Shown: one piece after another, positions 17,482 to 26,893 of the stretch
How the letters are laid out: every line of letters starts with the position of its first letter
How positions within the stretch are numbered: the stretch's first letter is position 1
Origin: Eubacteriales bacterium
GTDB taxonomy: Bacteria; Bacillota; Clostridia; Peptostreptococcales; Anaerovoracaceae
Reading direction: 5' to 3'
Length of the DNA: 64,000 bases
Assembly (NCBI GenBank): GCA_029009055.1
Contig: JAQXJR010000033.1
Coordinates: forward strand, 21,500 to 85,499
Translations under genes and position numbers: made by a program
Notes under the pieces: model-generated
The model's input: the letters and a program-made list of their open reading frames with translations, nothing else
What the model was told of the DNA's origin: nothing
Database searches by the model: none

Positions 17482-17521
17482 AAACGTCTGAGCATGCCGC
17501 TGGCCGCCCAGGCGTTTATTT
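17482..17521. terminator. Bidirectional terminator between convergent genes
   Basis: AACGTCTG and CAGGCGTT pair around a GC-rich loop; T-rich on the right, and an A-run on the left gives T's on the minus strand. Serves the phospholipase operon and the convergent transporter gene. Confidence 0.78.
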
Positions 17522-17539
17522 ATGTCTCGATAAAATTTT

Positions 17540-18910
17540 CTAGCCGTGGAAGTATGTGACTATGCCGTAAACCACGAGGAATCCTGTGATCAGTGGCAGG
17601 ATCCATGTCAGGTAGAACTTAAGGCCCTTAGCCATCTTAATGCCGCTTCCGGCGTTCACTTCATTCATGTAATTATCTATGCCCCAGCCGAGCTTTCTCG
17701 TGCAGAAGAGTATGACGATGAATGAGCCGACAGGAAGGCAGATGTTAGATACGTAGAAGTCTTCCAGATCCATTATAGTGTTTCCGGCGCGCAGTGGCTG
17801 GAAGGCGCTCCACACATTGAAGCCGAGTGCGCATGGGATTGACATCACCGCCAGGAACAGTCCGTTTATGATGCCGGCTGTCTTTCTCTTCGCTCCTTTA
17901 AGGTCTATAGCGAAAGCCTGCAGGTTCTCGAATACGCCGATCATGGTCGAGAATGAAGCGAAGAACAGGAAGAGGAAGAATATGGTTCCCCAGACCCTGC
18001 CGCCTGCCATGTGTCCGAATACGAGTGACAGTGTTTCGAATATGAGAGAAGGTCCCTGACCCGGGTCGATCCCATAAGCGAAGCATGACGGGAATATGAT
18101 CAGGCCGGCTGTTATAGCTACGAATGTATCGAGCGCGGTAACCAGCATGGCTTCGCCTGTTAAGCTCCTGTCTCTATCTATATAGCTTCCGAATATCTCC
18201 ATGCCGCCCATACCGATGGATAGGGTGAAGAAGCTCTGATTGAGAGCCGCGTAGGCTACTGTAAAGAGGCCCTGTTCCTTAATATGCTTAGTCGAAGGCA
18301 TCAGGTAGAATTTAAGGCCTTCAGACGCGCCCTTAAGGGTGAGGGAACGGATAGCGACTATGACCATGAGGACTATGAGAGCTGTCATTATTACCTTCGT
18401 CACGTTCTCGACGCTCTTCTGAAGACTAAATGAGCAGACCGCAGCTGTCATGGCTACTACTATAAGCATGGCTATGATCATGATCTTAGGCGAACTCATC
18501 ATGCCTGTGAATACCTTATGCACGCCCTCAGCGTCCATTCCGGTGAACTCTCCCTTAGCCGTGAGCCATGTGTAATAGAGGATCCAGCCTGATATAACAG
18601 AGTAAAACATGAGTAGGACGTAGTTTCCTGCCATGGCGAAATAGCCTGTTACATGCCATTTAGTTCCTTCAGGCTCCAGCGTCCTATATGCCGGAAGTAT
18701 GCTCTTATGGCTGGCTCTACCTACGCTGTACTCCATGGTGAGGATAGGCACACCTAAAATCAAAAGGAAAACCAAATAAATAAGAACGAACAGTCCTCCG
18801 CCGTACTGCCCCGTGATGTAAGGGAATCTCCAGACATTACCGAGGCCGATAGCGCATCCCGCTGAGATTAGAATAAAGCCCAGACGGGATCCTAGTTTTT
18901 CACGCTCCAT
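17540..18910 (-). CDS. Sodium-dependent NSS-family transporter
   Basis: Neurotransmitter:sodium symporter homologue (LeuT-fold) that couples Na+ influx to amino-acid uptake. 456 residues and about eleven to twelve helices. The signature of helix 1, SAGCAIGLGNVWRFPYITGQ with unwound centre, is present, as is the helix-6 region LSIGMGGMEIFGSY. The open frame starts with TTG at 18916, but ATG at 18910 is preferred because GGAG lies 7 bases upstream. Likely an aromatic or branched amino-acid importer, but specificity is not visible. Monocistronic. Confidence 0.9.
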   Translation of the reverse strand: MEREKLGSRLGFILISAGCAIGLGNVWRFPYITGQYGGGLFVLIYLVFLLILGVPILTMEYSVGRASHKSILPAYRTLEPEGTKWHVTGYFAMAGNYVLLMFYSVISGWILYYTWLTAKGEFTGMDAEGVHKVFTGMMSSPKIMIIAMLIVVAMTAAVCSFSLQKSVENVTKVIMTALIVLMVIVAIRSLTLKGASEGLKFYLMPSTKHIKEQGLFTVAYAALNQSFFTLSIGMGGMEIFGSYIDRDRSLTGEAMLVTALDTFVAITAGLIIFPSCFAYGIDPGQGPSLIFETLSLVFGHMAGGRVWGTIFFLFLFFASFSTMIGVFENLQAFAIDLKGAKRKTAGIINGLFLAVMSIPCALGFNVWSAFQPLRAGNTIMDLEDFYVSNICLPVGSFIVILFCTRKLGWGIDNYMNEVNAGSGIKMAKGLKFYLTWILPLITGFLVVYGIVTYFHG

Positions 18911-19128
18911 AACCAAACTCCAATTTATAACCAGTAATAAAAATCAAACATTACGATTATACAAGATTTTTCACGCTTTAGCAACTAAAAGCGCGTTTAA
19001 TTACCTAAAGCACATTTTATCAGCGCCACAGGTTGAGCCCGATAGGAAACGATGGTAAAATGTTAAGCGTTCGCTATAAATCAGGAATGCCAACGGGTAC
19101 ATAAGGTCCGCTATTTGGAGGTTTATAA

Positions 19129-20052
19129 ATGATAAAGACAGTAAACGTTATCGGCCTGGGAGCCTTAGGAATGCTCTTCGGCGGTTTCATAACAGATAAC
19201 ATCGGAGACAGGGGAGAGATCCATTATGTCATGGATAGGGCCAGGTTTGAGAGGCATAAGAGCGATAAGTATACAGTAAATAAGCAGCCTCGCGTATATG
19301 AGATCCAGCCTGTAGATGACGCTAAGCCAGCTGATCTTCTGCTCATCGGAGTAAAATACCCTGGGCTCGACGCGGCTCTCGATATGATGAAGCCATGTCT
19401 CGATGACCACACCATCATCATGTCCATGATGAACGGCGTTAACAGCGAGGAGAAGATCCACGAGAAATATCCTAACAACACCATTATCTATACTGTTCCT
19501 CAGGGCATGGACGCCATGCGTTTCGGGACGGACATGGTTTATTCCCAGGCGGGAGCTCTCTTTATAGGACTTACTCCTAACGCTGATGAGGCTGAGAAAG
19601 AAGCTCTGGACCAGGTAGTGGAATTCTTCGAATATGTTAAAATGCCTTACGTCGTAGACCATGATATCATGTACCGCATGTGGTTTAAGTACATGCTGAA
19701 CGTCGGCACTAACCAGACATGCATGGTATATAATGTCAGCTACGGAAAGCTCACTGAATCGGGAAGTGAGCAGTATGTGACCTACATAAGCGCTATGAGA
19801 GAAGTTAAGGAGATCGCGGCTAAGAGAGGCATCACGCTCACAGAGGATGACATAGAACACGTAGTCGAGATGGAAAATACCCTGGATCCTGAGGCGACAC
19901 CTTCCATGGGTCAGGACAGGATGGCTAAGAGACATTCCGAAGTCGACATGTTCGCCGGCGTAGTCATCAAGCTGGGTAAGGAGTACGGCATCCGCACGCC
20001 GGCTAACGAATATCTCTATAGAAGGGTGAAGGAGATAGAAGCGGAATATTAA
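19129..20052 (+). CDS. Ketopantoate reductase-like (ApbA/PanE family) oxidoreductase
   Basis: 307-residue NAD(P)H-dependent oxidoreductase. Rossmann motif GLGALGMLFGG at residues 9-19; then KYPGLDAAL and the conserved Lys in the all-helical C-terminal domain (WFKYMLNVGTNQTC) match the family. It could make pantoate for coenzyme A, but several ApbA paralogues act on other 2-oxo acids and no panB/panC is near, so panE is not assigned. GGAGG lies 9 bases before the ATG. The 211-bp region upstream is gene-free and must hold its promoter. Confidence 0.82.
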   Translation: MIKTVNVIGLGALGMLFGGFITDNIGDRGEIHYVMDRARFERHKSDKYTVNKQPRVYEIQPVDDAKPADLLLIGVKYPGLDAALDMMKPCLDDHTIIMSMMNGVNSEEKIHEKYPNNTIIYTVPQGMDAMRFGTDMVYSQAGALFIGLTPNADEAEKEALDQVVEFFEYVKMPYVVDHDIMYRMWFKYMLNVGTNQTCMVYNVSYGKLTESGSEQYVTYISAMREVKEIAAKRGITLTEDDIEHVVEMENTLDPEATPSMGQDRMAKRHSEVDMFAGVVIKLGKEYGIRTPANEYLYRRVKEIEAEY

Positions 20053-20090
20053 GCCTTTGTTTTTATAACCTAAGAAATCCGCGAAGAATA

Positions 20091-20143
20091 AAAAATCCAT
20101 GGAATATAAGATTAATACTCAGTTTTTCCATGGATTTTTCTTT
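20091..20143 (+). terminator. Terminator after the ApbA/PanE-like gene
   Basis: AAAAATCCATGGAA (20091-20104) pairs perfectly with TTCCATGGATTTTT (20126-20139). Flanking A- and T-runs let it work in both directions. Confidence 0.78.
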
Positions 20144-20206
20144 ATTTTCATGACATGTCAGAGCCCGGAGGGAGCTAGCTCGTAAGGGCTTTGCTAGTGG
20201 ATAAGA

Positions 20207-21700
20207 TCAGGCGTCTGACCTGGCGTAGGAATTCTTCATGGCGTTAGAAACCTCGTAAAGCACATGACTCAGGGTCTTTCCCGCCTGCTCCTTCACCATA
20301 GCCGCAGCGTCCTCATTAGCCTGCTGGTTGGACTTTATTATCTCATCAGGGGATTTACTGGCATCGACCGCAGCCTTAACTTCGGCGTCGTGGGCGTTCA
20401 GTAGCTCGTGAGCCTTAGCTCCCACAGTAATCACATACCTCTCTATGTGGTTCTGGCACGTCTTATAGCCAGCGTCAGCGTATGCCGCTATCATGCGGGA
20501 TGTCCAGTAGAAGTTATCTGTGCTGACTTCTTCCTTAGTGTTGGCCAGGTAATCAGGCGTCGTCTCAACATTAGCGTAGAAAGGCACCATGACATTGAAG
20601 GCGTTAGAAGCGAAAGCCAGCCACTCCACAGCCCTGCATTCTTCAGGCATATAAGGCCTTATCTGGATGAAGCCCATGAAATCCGTCCTATTAACTCCGA
20701 TAGAACGGAAGGCGCCAGCCTGTGTCTTATCCCCATGCGAGATATAAGGGTCGTACGGCGTCCCTTGGAAATGTGAGGACAGGATATACTTTACGTCTTC
20801 CGGCGTTATCTTCCTCTCCGGGATCATGGACCAAGGCAGACTGTCGCTCATAGGGGAGAAGTCTGTTTCGCCCTCGTCCCACTTAGCCGCGTGTGGGTTG
20901 AAGTATCTGAGCATGTACCAAGCGCGCGGCGTGTTATAGACGTGATCGGCGTCATCGTGGCTGCCGAAAGCCAGCCGGGCGTTGAAATCACCCATGGACA
21001 GGTCCAGGTGGTTCTCATCTATGAATTCCCTAATGTCGGCAGAAGCCATGTAGTTCTTCCGGCTGCCGAGGGCGTCCTTCAGGTCGAAACTGTCGATTCC
21101 CTGCTGGTTAGGCATGACGACGTACTCATCGTCCGGGACCCTCTTCGCTATCCAATGGTGGCCGCCGATGGTCTCCATCCACCAGATCTCATTCACGTCG
21201 GAGAAGGCTATGCCGTTCATCTCATAAGTCCCATATTCCTCGAGCAAAGCCCCGAGCCTTATGACTCCCTCCCGGGCGCTCTTGATATATGGTATCACGA
21301 GAGAAACTATGTCTTCTTCTCCTATGCCGCCTGCCTTCTCAGGCGCGTCATCTGTCGCTTCTTTATAGACTACGAGCGGGTCAGCCCCTAAGACTCTCTC
21401 ATTGGAAGTAATAGTCTCTGTCGCTGTCATACCAACGTTCGCCGAGTTCACGCCGCAGGCAGCCCATATGCCTTCGCCCTTAAGAGCGTTAGGCACGCAT
21501 GTGTACCTCATAGGATCTTCCGGTAAAGGGATAGTCACGTGCGATATCTCTGATTTATAGACCTTCGGCTGGTCTTCAGGCCGGACTACGATAAATTTCT
21601 TCGGAGTGTAGTGTCCTGCCCCGGAGTCATCGTTCCTGGCGATCATGGTAGAACCGTCATATGAAGCGTTCCTGCCGACCAAAATAGTTGTGCAAGCCAT
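20207..21700 (-). CDS. C69-family dipeptidase
   Basis: Ntn-hydrolase of peptidase family C69 (PepD/DipA type), which cleaves dipeptides. The predicted N-terminal nucleophile is Cys3 (MACTTILVG), exposed after removal of the first two residues, followed by the conserved GSTMIARNDD and later the block IWWMETIGGHHWIAKRVPDDEY. 497 residues, normal length; no signal peptide, so a cytosolic enzyme. Translation start ATG 21700 has GAGAGG upstream. It stands alone behind a promoter region with a striking 20-nt palindrome. Confidence 0.92.
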   Translation of the reverse strand: MACTTILVGRNASYDGSTMIARNDDSGAGHYTPKKFIVVRPEDQPKVYKSEISHVTIPLPEDPMRYTCVPNALKGEGIWAACGVNSANVGMTATETITSNERVLGADPLVVYKEATDDAPEKAGGIGEEDIVSLVIPYIKSAREGVIRLGALLEEYGTYEMNGIAFSDVNEIWWMETIGGHHWIAKRVPDDEYVVMPNQQGIDSFDLKDALGSRKNYMASADIREFIDENHLDLSMGDFNARLAFGSHDDADHVYNTPRAWYMLRYFNPHAAKWDEGETDFSPMSDSLPWSMIPERKITPEDVKYILSSHFQGTPYDPYISHGDKTQAGAFRSIGVNRTDFMGFIQIRPYMPEECRAVEWLAFASNAFNVMVPFYANVETTPDYLANTKEEVSTDNFYWTSRMIAAYADAGYKTCQNHIERYVITVGAKAHELLNAHDAEVKAAVDASKSPDEIIKSNQQANEDAAAMVKEQAGKTLSHVLYEVSNAMKNSYARSDA

Positions 21701-21733
21701 ATATATTCACCTCTCATTATTAATTCTTTAGCT

Positions 21734-21753
21734 CGGTATGGCGAGCCATACCG
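21734..21753. promoter_or_regulatory. 20-nt palindromic operator candidate of the dipeptidase gene
   Basis: CGGTATGGC and GCCATACCG separated by GA: a perfect 9-bp inverted repeat 34 bp upstream of the dipeptidase start. On the minus strand a TAAAAT sits just upstream, placing the palindrome at about +1, typical of a repressor site. Confidence 0.5.
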
Positions 21754-21910
21754 TTATTGATTTTACCACAATAATAGGCGAAGGTATAAGTGTGAGTGGC
21801 TGGCTCGGGCATTTCCGCCTGTGGATAAGACCGGCGGAATCTGCTAAGATGAGTCTTAGGGTTGGCTCGATCCGGCTGCCCAGAAGAAATAATGAGAATC
21901 GAGGCGCGTT

Positions 21911-22726
21911 ATGAAGATAGTGACCGTAGTGGAGAATACAGCTGTAAATGAGTCATTTCAAGCCGAGCACGGGCTTTGCCTATATATAGAGACGCCTGAG
22001 CATAAGCTTCTGTTCGACACAGGGCAGACAGATCTCTTCCAGACCAATATGGAGAAGCTCGGCATAGATCCGGCTTCCATAGATACTGTGGTCCTGAGCC
22101 ACGGCCACTACGACCACGGCGGCGGACTTATGAGATTCAGCGATCTCAATAATACAGCTGATATTTACATCCACGAGGGAGCCTTCGGTGATTTCTTTGC
22201 CGGGGATAGATACATAGGAATAAATAAAGATATAAAGTCGATCCCGCGTGTCACTGTAGTCCCGGGAGATATGAAAATAGACGACGAGCTGTTCGTTTTC
22301 TCCGGCATCACCGGAAGACGCTGCTGGCCGACCGGAAACAAGCTGCTTAAAGAAAAAGTCAGAGGCGAGCTCGTACAGGACAGCTTCCGCCACGAACAGT
22401 GTCTGGTGGTCTCGGCAGAAGGGAAGAAGATCCTCATCGGCGGCTGCGCCCATAACGGTATCCTGAACATACTGGACCGATACCGGGAGATATTCGGGTC
22501 TGACCCTGACATAGTGATCTCAGGCTTCCACATGATGAAGCGGGAAGCTTACACAGATGAAGAAGCGCGGCTGGTCCGGGATACTGCCGAGGAACTTAAG
22601 AAAATGACCGGGACAATGTTCTACACGGGGCATTGCACAGGCAATAAAGCGTTCGTCATTTTAAAAGAAATCATGGGCGATCAGCTCGGCGCCATCCACA
22701 CAGGAGAAACTATAGTCGATTTTTAG
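21911..22726 (+). CDS. MBL-fold metallohydrolase
   Basis: 271-residue metallo-beta-lactamase-fold protein. The HxHxDH metal motif is SHGHYDHGGG (about residues 64-73); further ligands appear in GCAHNGI and the late His of FYTGHCTG. This group (often annotated 7,8-dihydropterin-6-yl-methyl-4-(beta-D-ribofuranosyl)aminobenzene-5'-phosphate synthase-like) has unclear activity in bacteria. The MATE transporter begins 22 bp after its stop, so they are probably co-transcribed. Confidence 0.87.
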   Translation: MKIVTVVENTAVNESFQAEHGLCLYIETPEHKLLFDTGQTDLFQTNMEKLGIDPASIDTVVLSHGHYDHGGGLMRFSDLNNTADIYIHEGAFGDFFAGDRYIGINKDIKSIPRVTVVPGDMKIDDELFVFSGITGRRCWPTGNKLLKEKVRGELVQDSFRHEQCLVVSAEGKKILIGGCAHNGILNILDRYREIFGSDPDIVISGFHMMKREAYTDEEARLVRDTAEELKKMTGTMFYTGHCTGNKAFVILKEIMGDQLGAIHTGETIVDF

Positions 22727-22747
22727 ATAAGACCGGAACCAACCTTA

Positions 22748-24166
22748 ATGTTTAATATTTCAAAAGATAATAAAGAAAATAAAATAACCGTTAGCGGTGA
22801 GGCTACAGCTTTCGACATGACTACGGGACCTATACTGCCCGAAATAGTAAAGTTCGCTGTGCCGCTTATACTCAGCTTCATGTTCCAGCAGCTCTACACC
22901 ATGATAGACGCTGTCATAGTTTCCCGGACTATAGGTGTCATGGCCATGGCGGCGATCGGGGCTGTCGACTGGCTTGACTACCTGATGCTGGGCATAATCC
23001 TCGGCATGACACAGGGCTACACGTCCGTCATAGCCAGGTTCTTCGGCGAGAAGAACGAGGAGATGCTGAAGAGAAGCATGGGCATGATCATAATTACCGC
23101 GATCGGTCTCCTCATTCTCATAGTATTATGGCAGATATTCTTTCTCAGCAAAGCCATAGCAGGTCTCCACATTCCTTCGGATATAAACGCTATGTCTTCT
23201 ACCTATTGCCATATCTACTATTCAGGCTGTGGCGCCGTTATATTTTATAATATGGAAGCCGCCATACTGAGAGGAATAGGAGACAGTAAGAGCCCGCTTA
23301 AGGCGATAATCATCTCATCACTGGTAAACATAGTCCTGGACCTTTTCTTTATAAAAGTCCTGGGCACGGGAGTAGGAGGAGCGGCTGTCGCTACTGTCAT
23401 ATCCCAGGTAATAAGCGGCATATTCTGCCTGGCAGTGATCATAAGGGAAAACAAGGGTCTTATACCTGAGCGGAGCGATTTCCGAGTCGACCCCGACCTT
23501 ATCAAGCTGATCCTCATGGTGTCGGGGCCTATTATTTTCGAAAACATGATAGTAGGCATATCCGGGCTCATAGTCCAGAGGGTGGCTGACGGCTTCGGCT
23601 CTGTCTACCTCGCCGGCTTCGTCGCGACCAATAGGATGTATGATCTCATAAACCTCATGAGCATGGCTTTCGGAGCCGCCACTGCCACATTCGTAGGGCA
23701 GAATTATGGAGCGGGAAACATGATCAGGATCAGAAAAGGAGTCAGGCAGACCACATTCCTATTACTCGGCATATACGCTGTTACAGGGACGTTTTTCTTC
23801 ACGCTGAGGAAATACATAGTCGGCATATTCATAGATCCGGCTGTAACCGCTAACAGGCAGTCTCTGGAATATGGCATGTATTATCTGGCTGTATGCGCGG
23901 CTCTTCTCTGGGTCCTCTATATAGGTCAGGTATTCCGCTTCGCTCTTCAGGGGCTTAGCCGGACCCTTCCAATGATGCTGTCCGGACTGGCAGGATTCGC
24001 CGTAAGAGCGGCCATAGCTATTATCGCTTATAAGCTGGCTGATAAGACGCTTCTGTTCTACGATGAGCCTCTGGCATGGATAGGCGAGCTCATATTCCTG
24101 GCTGCTGCGTATTTCTTAGTCATGCGTAAAATGCTTTCAGAAACTGAGTCTCGATTAATGGTATAA
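22748..24166 (+). CDS. MATE-family efflux transporter, second copy
   Basis: 472-residue MATE antiporter with twelve predicted helices; FQQLYTMIDAVIVSRTIG near the start and ATATFVGQNYGAGNMIRI in the second half are the paired family motifs. A hydrophilic 25-residue N-terminal tail precedes the first helix. Ribosome site is weak. Follows the MBL gene by 22 bp. Paralogue of the protein at 9432; substrate unknown. Confidence 0.87.
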   Translation: MFNISKDNKENKITVSGEATAFDMTTGPILPEIVKFAVPLILSFMFQQLYTMIDAVIVSRTIGVMAMAAIGAVDWLDYLMLGIILGMTQGYTSVIARFFGEKNEEMLKRSMGMIIITAIGLLILIVLWQIFFLSKAIAGLHIPSDINAMSSTYCHIYYSGCGAVIFYNMEAAILRGIGDSKSPLKAIIISSLVNIVLDLFFIKVLGTGVGGAAVATVISQVISGIFCLAVIIRENKGLIPERSDFRVDPDLIKLILMVSGPIIFENMIVGISGLIVQRVADGFGSVYLAGFVATNRMYDLINLMSMAFGAATATFVGQNYGAGNMIRIRKGVRQTTFLLLGIYAVTGTFFFTLRKYIVGIFIDPAVTANRQSLEYGMYYLAVCAALLWVLYIGQVFRFALQGLSRTLPMMLSGLAGFAVRAAIAIIAYKLADKTLLFYDEPLAWIGELIFLAAAYFLVMRKMLSETESRLMV

Positions 24167-24253
24167 TGTAAAATATGAATTAGCACATGAATCCGAGAAT
24201 CGATCAGATTCCCCTGAGGTTTTTAGCCCACATCTCTAAAGGGAGGATTAATC

Positions 24254-25066
24254 ATGGGTAATATATATTCTATGTATTTCAGCGCCACAGGAAACACCAG
24301 GAAGATGACAGACCTGGTGGCTAAGAAGCTAGCATCAGACTTCGGTTACGATAGTCCTAAAACCAGAAATTTCACCCTTCCGGGAAGCAGGGAACACGAC
24401 GTGCGCTTAGGACCGGATGATTTGCTCGTTATAGGTTTCCCAACATATGCCGGTAAACTTCCTAATAAGATCATGCCTGACCTTAAGAGAAGACTGTCTG
24501 GCGAAGGCACTCTATGCGCCGCGATCGTGACTTATGGAAACAGGGGATACGATAATTCGCTGGCTGAGCTGGTAAACATACTTACTGATAACGGTTTCCG
24601 TGTCATAGCGGGCGCGGCATTCTCATGCAGACACGCTTTCACAGATAAAGTGGGAGCGGGAAGACCTGACGCTGAGGACGAGAGAACAGCTAATGAATTC
24701 GCGGACCATATACACGATAAGATAGAAGCCGGGAAGATCACAGCTCCTGACATACCGGGAGATCCTGAAGCTCCATACTATACGCCGAGACGGGAAGACG
24801 GCGAGCCGGCTAAATTCCTGAAGGCAGCGCCTAAGGTAGACATGGACCTTTGCATATACTGCGGAACCTGCGCTGAGAGATGCCCTATGGGATCCATAAG
24901 CCACTCGGACATAACGGTCATGACTGGCATATGCATTAAATGTCAGGCTTGTGTCAGATATTGCCCGACAGGAGCCAGGTATTTCGACGACCCTGATTTC
25001 CTGTCACATGTCAGGATGCTGGAAGAGAATTTCACAGAAAATAAGAAAGACGAAGTATTTATTTAG
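24254..25066 (+). CDS. EFR1-family flavodoxin/4Fe-4S ferredoxin fusion
   Basis: 270-residue electron carrier: an N-terminal flavodoxin-like domain with the FMN phosphate loop SATGNTRKM (residues 10-18) and a C-terminal two-cluster ferredoxin with CIYCGTCAERCP and CIKCQACVRYCP. Family name EFR1 (ferredoxin with flavodoxin domain). Such proteins carry low-potential electrons in anaerobes. It ends 1-13 bp before the first papain-like gene, so the two may share a transcript, but no functional link is evident. GGGAGGA provides a strong ribosome site. Confidence 0.88.
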   Translation: MGNIYSMYFSATGNTRKMTDLVAKKLASDFGYDSPKTRNFTLPGSREHDVRLGPDDLLVIGFPTYAGKLPNKIMPDLKRRLSGEGTLCAAIVTYGNRGYDNSLAELVNILTDNGFRVIAGAAFSCRHAFTDKVGAGRPDAEDERTANEFADHIHDKIEAGKITAPDIPGDPEAPYYTPRREDGEPAKFLKAAPKVDMDLCIYCGTCAERCPMGSISHSDITVMTGICIKCQACVRYCPTGARYFDDPDFLSHVRMLEENFTENKKDEVFI

Positions 25067-25067
25067 C

Positions 25068-26879
25068 ATGGAATCAAGAATGAAAAGCAAGACATTTAAT
25101 AAGGCTGCCGGAGCCGTGCTCGCCTTAGTATTAGCGACGAGCACAGCAGGTACACTCGCGAGTCCTTCTATGGTATACGCTTCCGGCGACAGCTCTTTTA
25201 AGGAACAGCTCAGGAAACAGACCGTTAAGACTACCAGCCTCATGGGGGCAGGCGGCGAAGCCGTCATACAGAATGAACAGCTTATTAAGACCGCTGACTC
25301 TACCGTACCGGGCACTGTCGGAGAAGCGCCTCTGGCGCCGGATGGACTTCCTGTCTCATTCGATCTCAGATCTAAGGGCGTAGTGACACCCGTTAAGAAC
25401 CAGCTGCCGTGGAGCTCCTGCTGGGGCTTCAGCACGGACGCCGCTTCAGAAGCCAGCATATTAACGAGTAAGAAGAAGACATATAAGAAATGGAAGCTGG
25501 ACCTCTCAGAGAGACAGCTGTCCTGGTTCGCCTATACACCTATAGTTAAGGGATCTGACGGCTCTAAAGCCCAGAAGGGCGAAGGCATCTACACCACTAA
25601 GAAATATAAGATGGATGCCGGAGGCGTTCCATTGTTCTCCGCCATGGTCTACTCAGCGGGAATCGGGCCTACTTTTGAAAGTAAAGTGCCTTACAGAAAT
25701 AATAAGAAGCTGGTCCTTACTGACACATATAATAATCCTATTTGCTACTCAACCGGCGGCGGTTGGACAGTGCCTGAGAAATACCGCTTCTACTCGAATT
25801 TCGAGCTGAAGGAGAGCCTGATTCTGCCATCGCCTGCCCAGAGAGATGAGTCGGATAATTATACTGGCTATAAGGCTTCTGCCAATAAGGCCATAAAGAA
25901 ACAGATACGTTCCGGAAACCCTGTGATAGTATGCTTCCACGCCGATAACTATAGCGGTACAGATCCGCTTAACGCTAAATACATAAACCTGACTACATAC
26001 GCCCATTACACATATGATGATATAGCCGCCAACCATGCTGTTACTATAGTAGGCTGGGACGATAATTATTCTAAGGATAATTTCCTGTCAGGCGAGACAG
26101 ATAATGGAATAAGTAAGACTCCGGCAGGGGATGGAGCCTGGATAGTGAAGAACAGCTGGGGTTCCTCGGACAGGAACTTCCCTAATTACTCGACATGGGG
26201 CGTGAATGGAACAGGGTATTTCTACATATCCTATTACGATAAGTCGCTGAGAAGCTTCGAGACATTTAAGTACGACACTAAGTATATGTCAGCAAAGAAG
26301 AAGCTGAATCACGTCGTTAACCAGCATGATTACATGCCGGCGTCCGGTGTTAATCCTATACCTCTGAAGCATAATATAGCCATGGCGAGCGTTTTCAAGG
26401 CTCCGAGGAAGGAACGGATTCGCTCGCTCTCCACGCTTACGGCTTATAACGGCACTAAGGTGACCTACAAGCTATATAAGCTGAAGAAACGTTATAAGAA
26501 GCCGACTGACGGTAAACTCATATATAAGAAAACCGTTACATACAATACAGCCGGCTACCATAAACTGAACTTTTCCAAGAAATCAGCCCTTATGAAGAAG
26601 GGACAGAAATTCTCAGTCGTAGTGACTCAGAAAGTCGGGAAATACTACGTAGCCATGATGAACATAAATCTGACTAAGAAAGGCTGCCAGGCCTTTAAGG
26701 ATGCAGGAACCGACCCGGGCTACTATGCTAAGGCAGTCGTTAATAAGAAAGAGTGCTATCTGCAGGAGAAGAAGAAATGGACTGATTGGAAGAGCATGTA
26801 TAAATACTATTCATCAGTATCAGACGGAAAGCTGACCTGCGATAATTTCCCGATCAAGGCTTACGGTGACCCTAAGTAA
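25068..26879 (+). CDS. Secreted papain-family (C1) cysteine protease
   Basis: Exported C1 peptidase with a following lectin-like domain. An N-terminal signal peptide (KSKTFNKAAGAVLALVLATS ... VYASG) is cleaved near residue 40. Active site: oxyanion Gln112, Cys118 (SSCWGF), His323 (ANHAVTIVGWDD) and Asn362 (VKNSWGS); all are present. The C-terminal 200 residues are Lys- and Tyr-rich and likely bind a surface ligand. Start: ATG 25068 is reported; ATG 25080 gives a more ordinary signal peptide and both ribosome sites are weak. The 24951 upstream extension overlaps the ferredoxin gene and is rejected. Paralogue of the next gene. Role: extracellular protein degradation (inferred). Confidence 0.87.
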   Translation: MESRMKSKTFNKAAGAVLALVLATSTAGTLASPSMVYASGDSSFKEQLRKQTVKTTSLMGAGGEAVIQNEQLIKTADSTVPGTVGEAPLAPDGLPVSFDLRSKGVVTPVKNQLPWSSCWGFSTDAASEASILTSKKKTYKKWKLDLSERQLSWFAYTPIVKGSDGSKAQKGEGIYTTKKYKMDAGGVPLFSAMVYSAGIGPTFESKVPYRNNKKLVLTDTYNNPICYSTGGGWTVPEKYRFYSNFELKESLILPSPAQRDESDNYTGYKASANKAIKKQIRSGNPVIVCFHADNYSGTDPLNAKYINLTTYAHYTYDDIAANHAVTIVGWDDNYSKDNFLSGETDNGISKTPAGDGAWIVKNSWGSSDRNFPNYSTWGVNGTGYFYISYYDKSLRSFETFKYDTKYMSAKKKLNHVVNQHDYMPASGVNPIPLKHNIAMASVFKAPRKERIRSLSTLTAYNGTKVTYKLYKLKKRYKKPTDGKLIYKKTVTYNTAGYHKLNFSKKSALMKKGQKFSVVVTQKVGKYYVAMMNINLTKKGCQAFKDAGTDPGYYAKAVVNKKECYLQEKKKWTDWKSMYKYYSSVSDGKLTCDNFPIKAYGDPK

Positions 26880-26893
26880 ACTGTTATAGAATC

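Noticed and set aside
19165..20100. 311-residue minus-strand open frame
   Set aside because: Antisense to the ketopantoate-reductase-like gene with its intact GLGALG motif.
24951..25067. N-terminal extension of the first papain-like protease
   Set aside because: It overlaps the last two cluster motifs of the ferredoxin gene; the signal peptide begins at 25068/25080.
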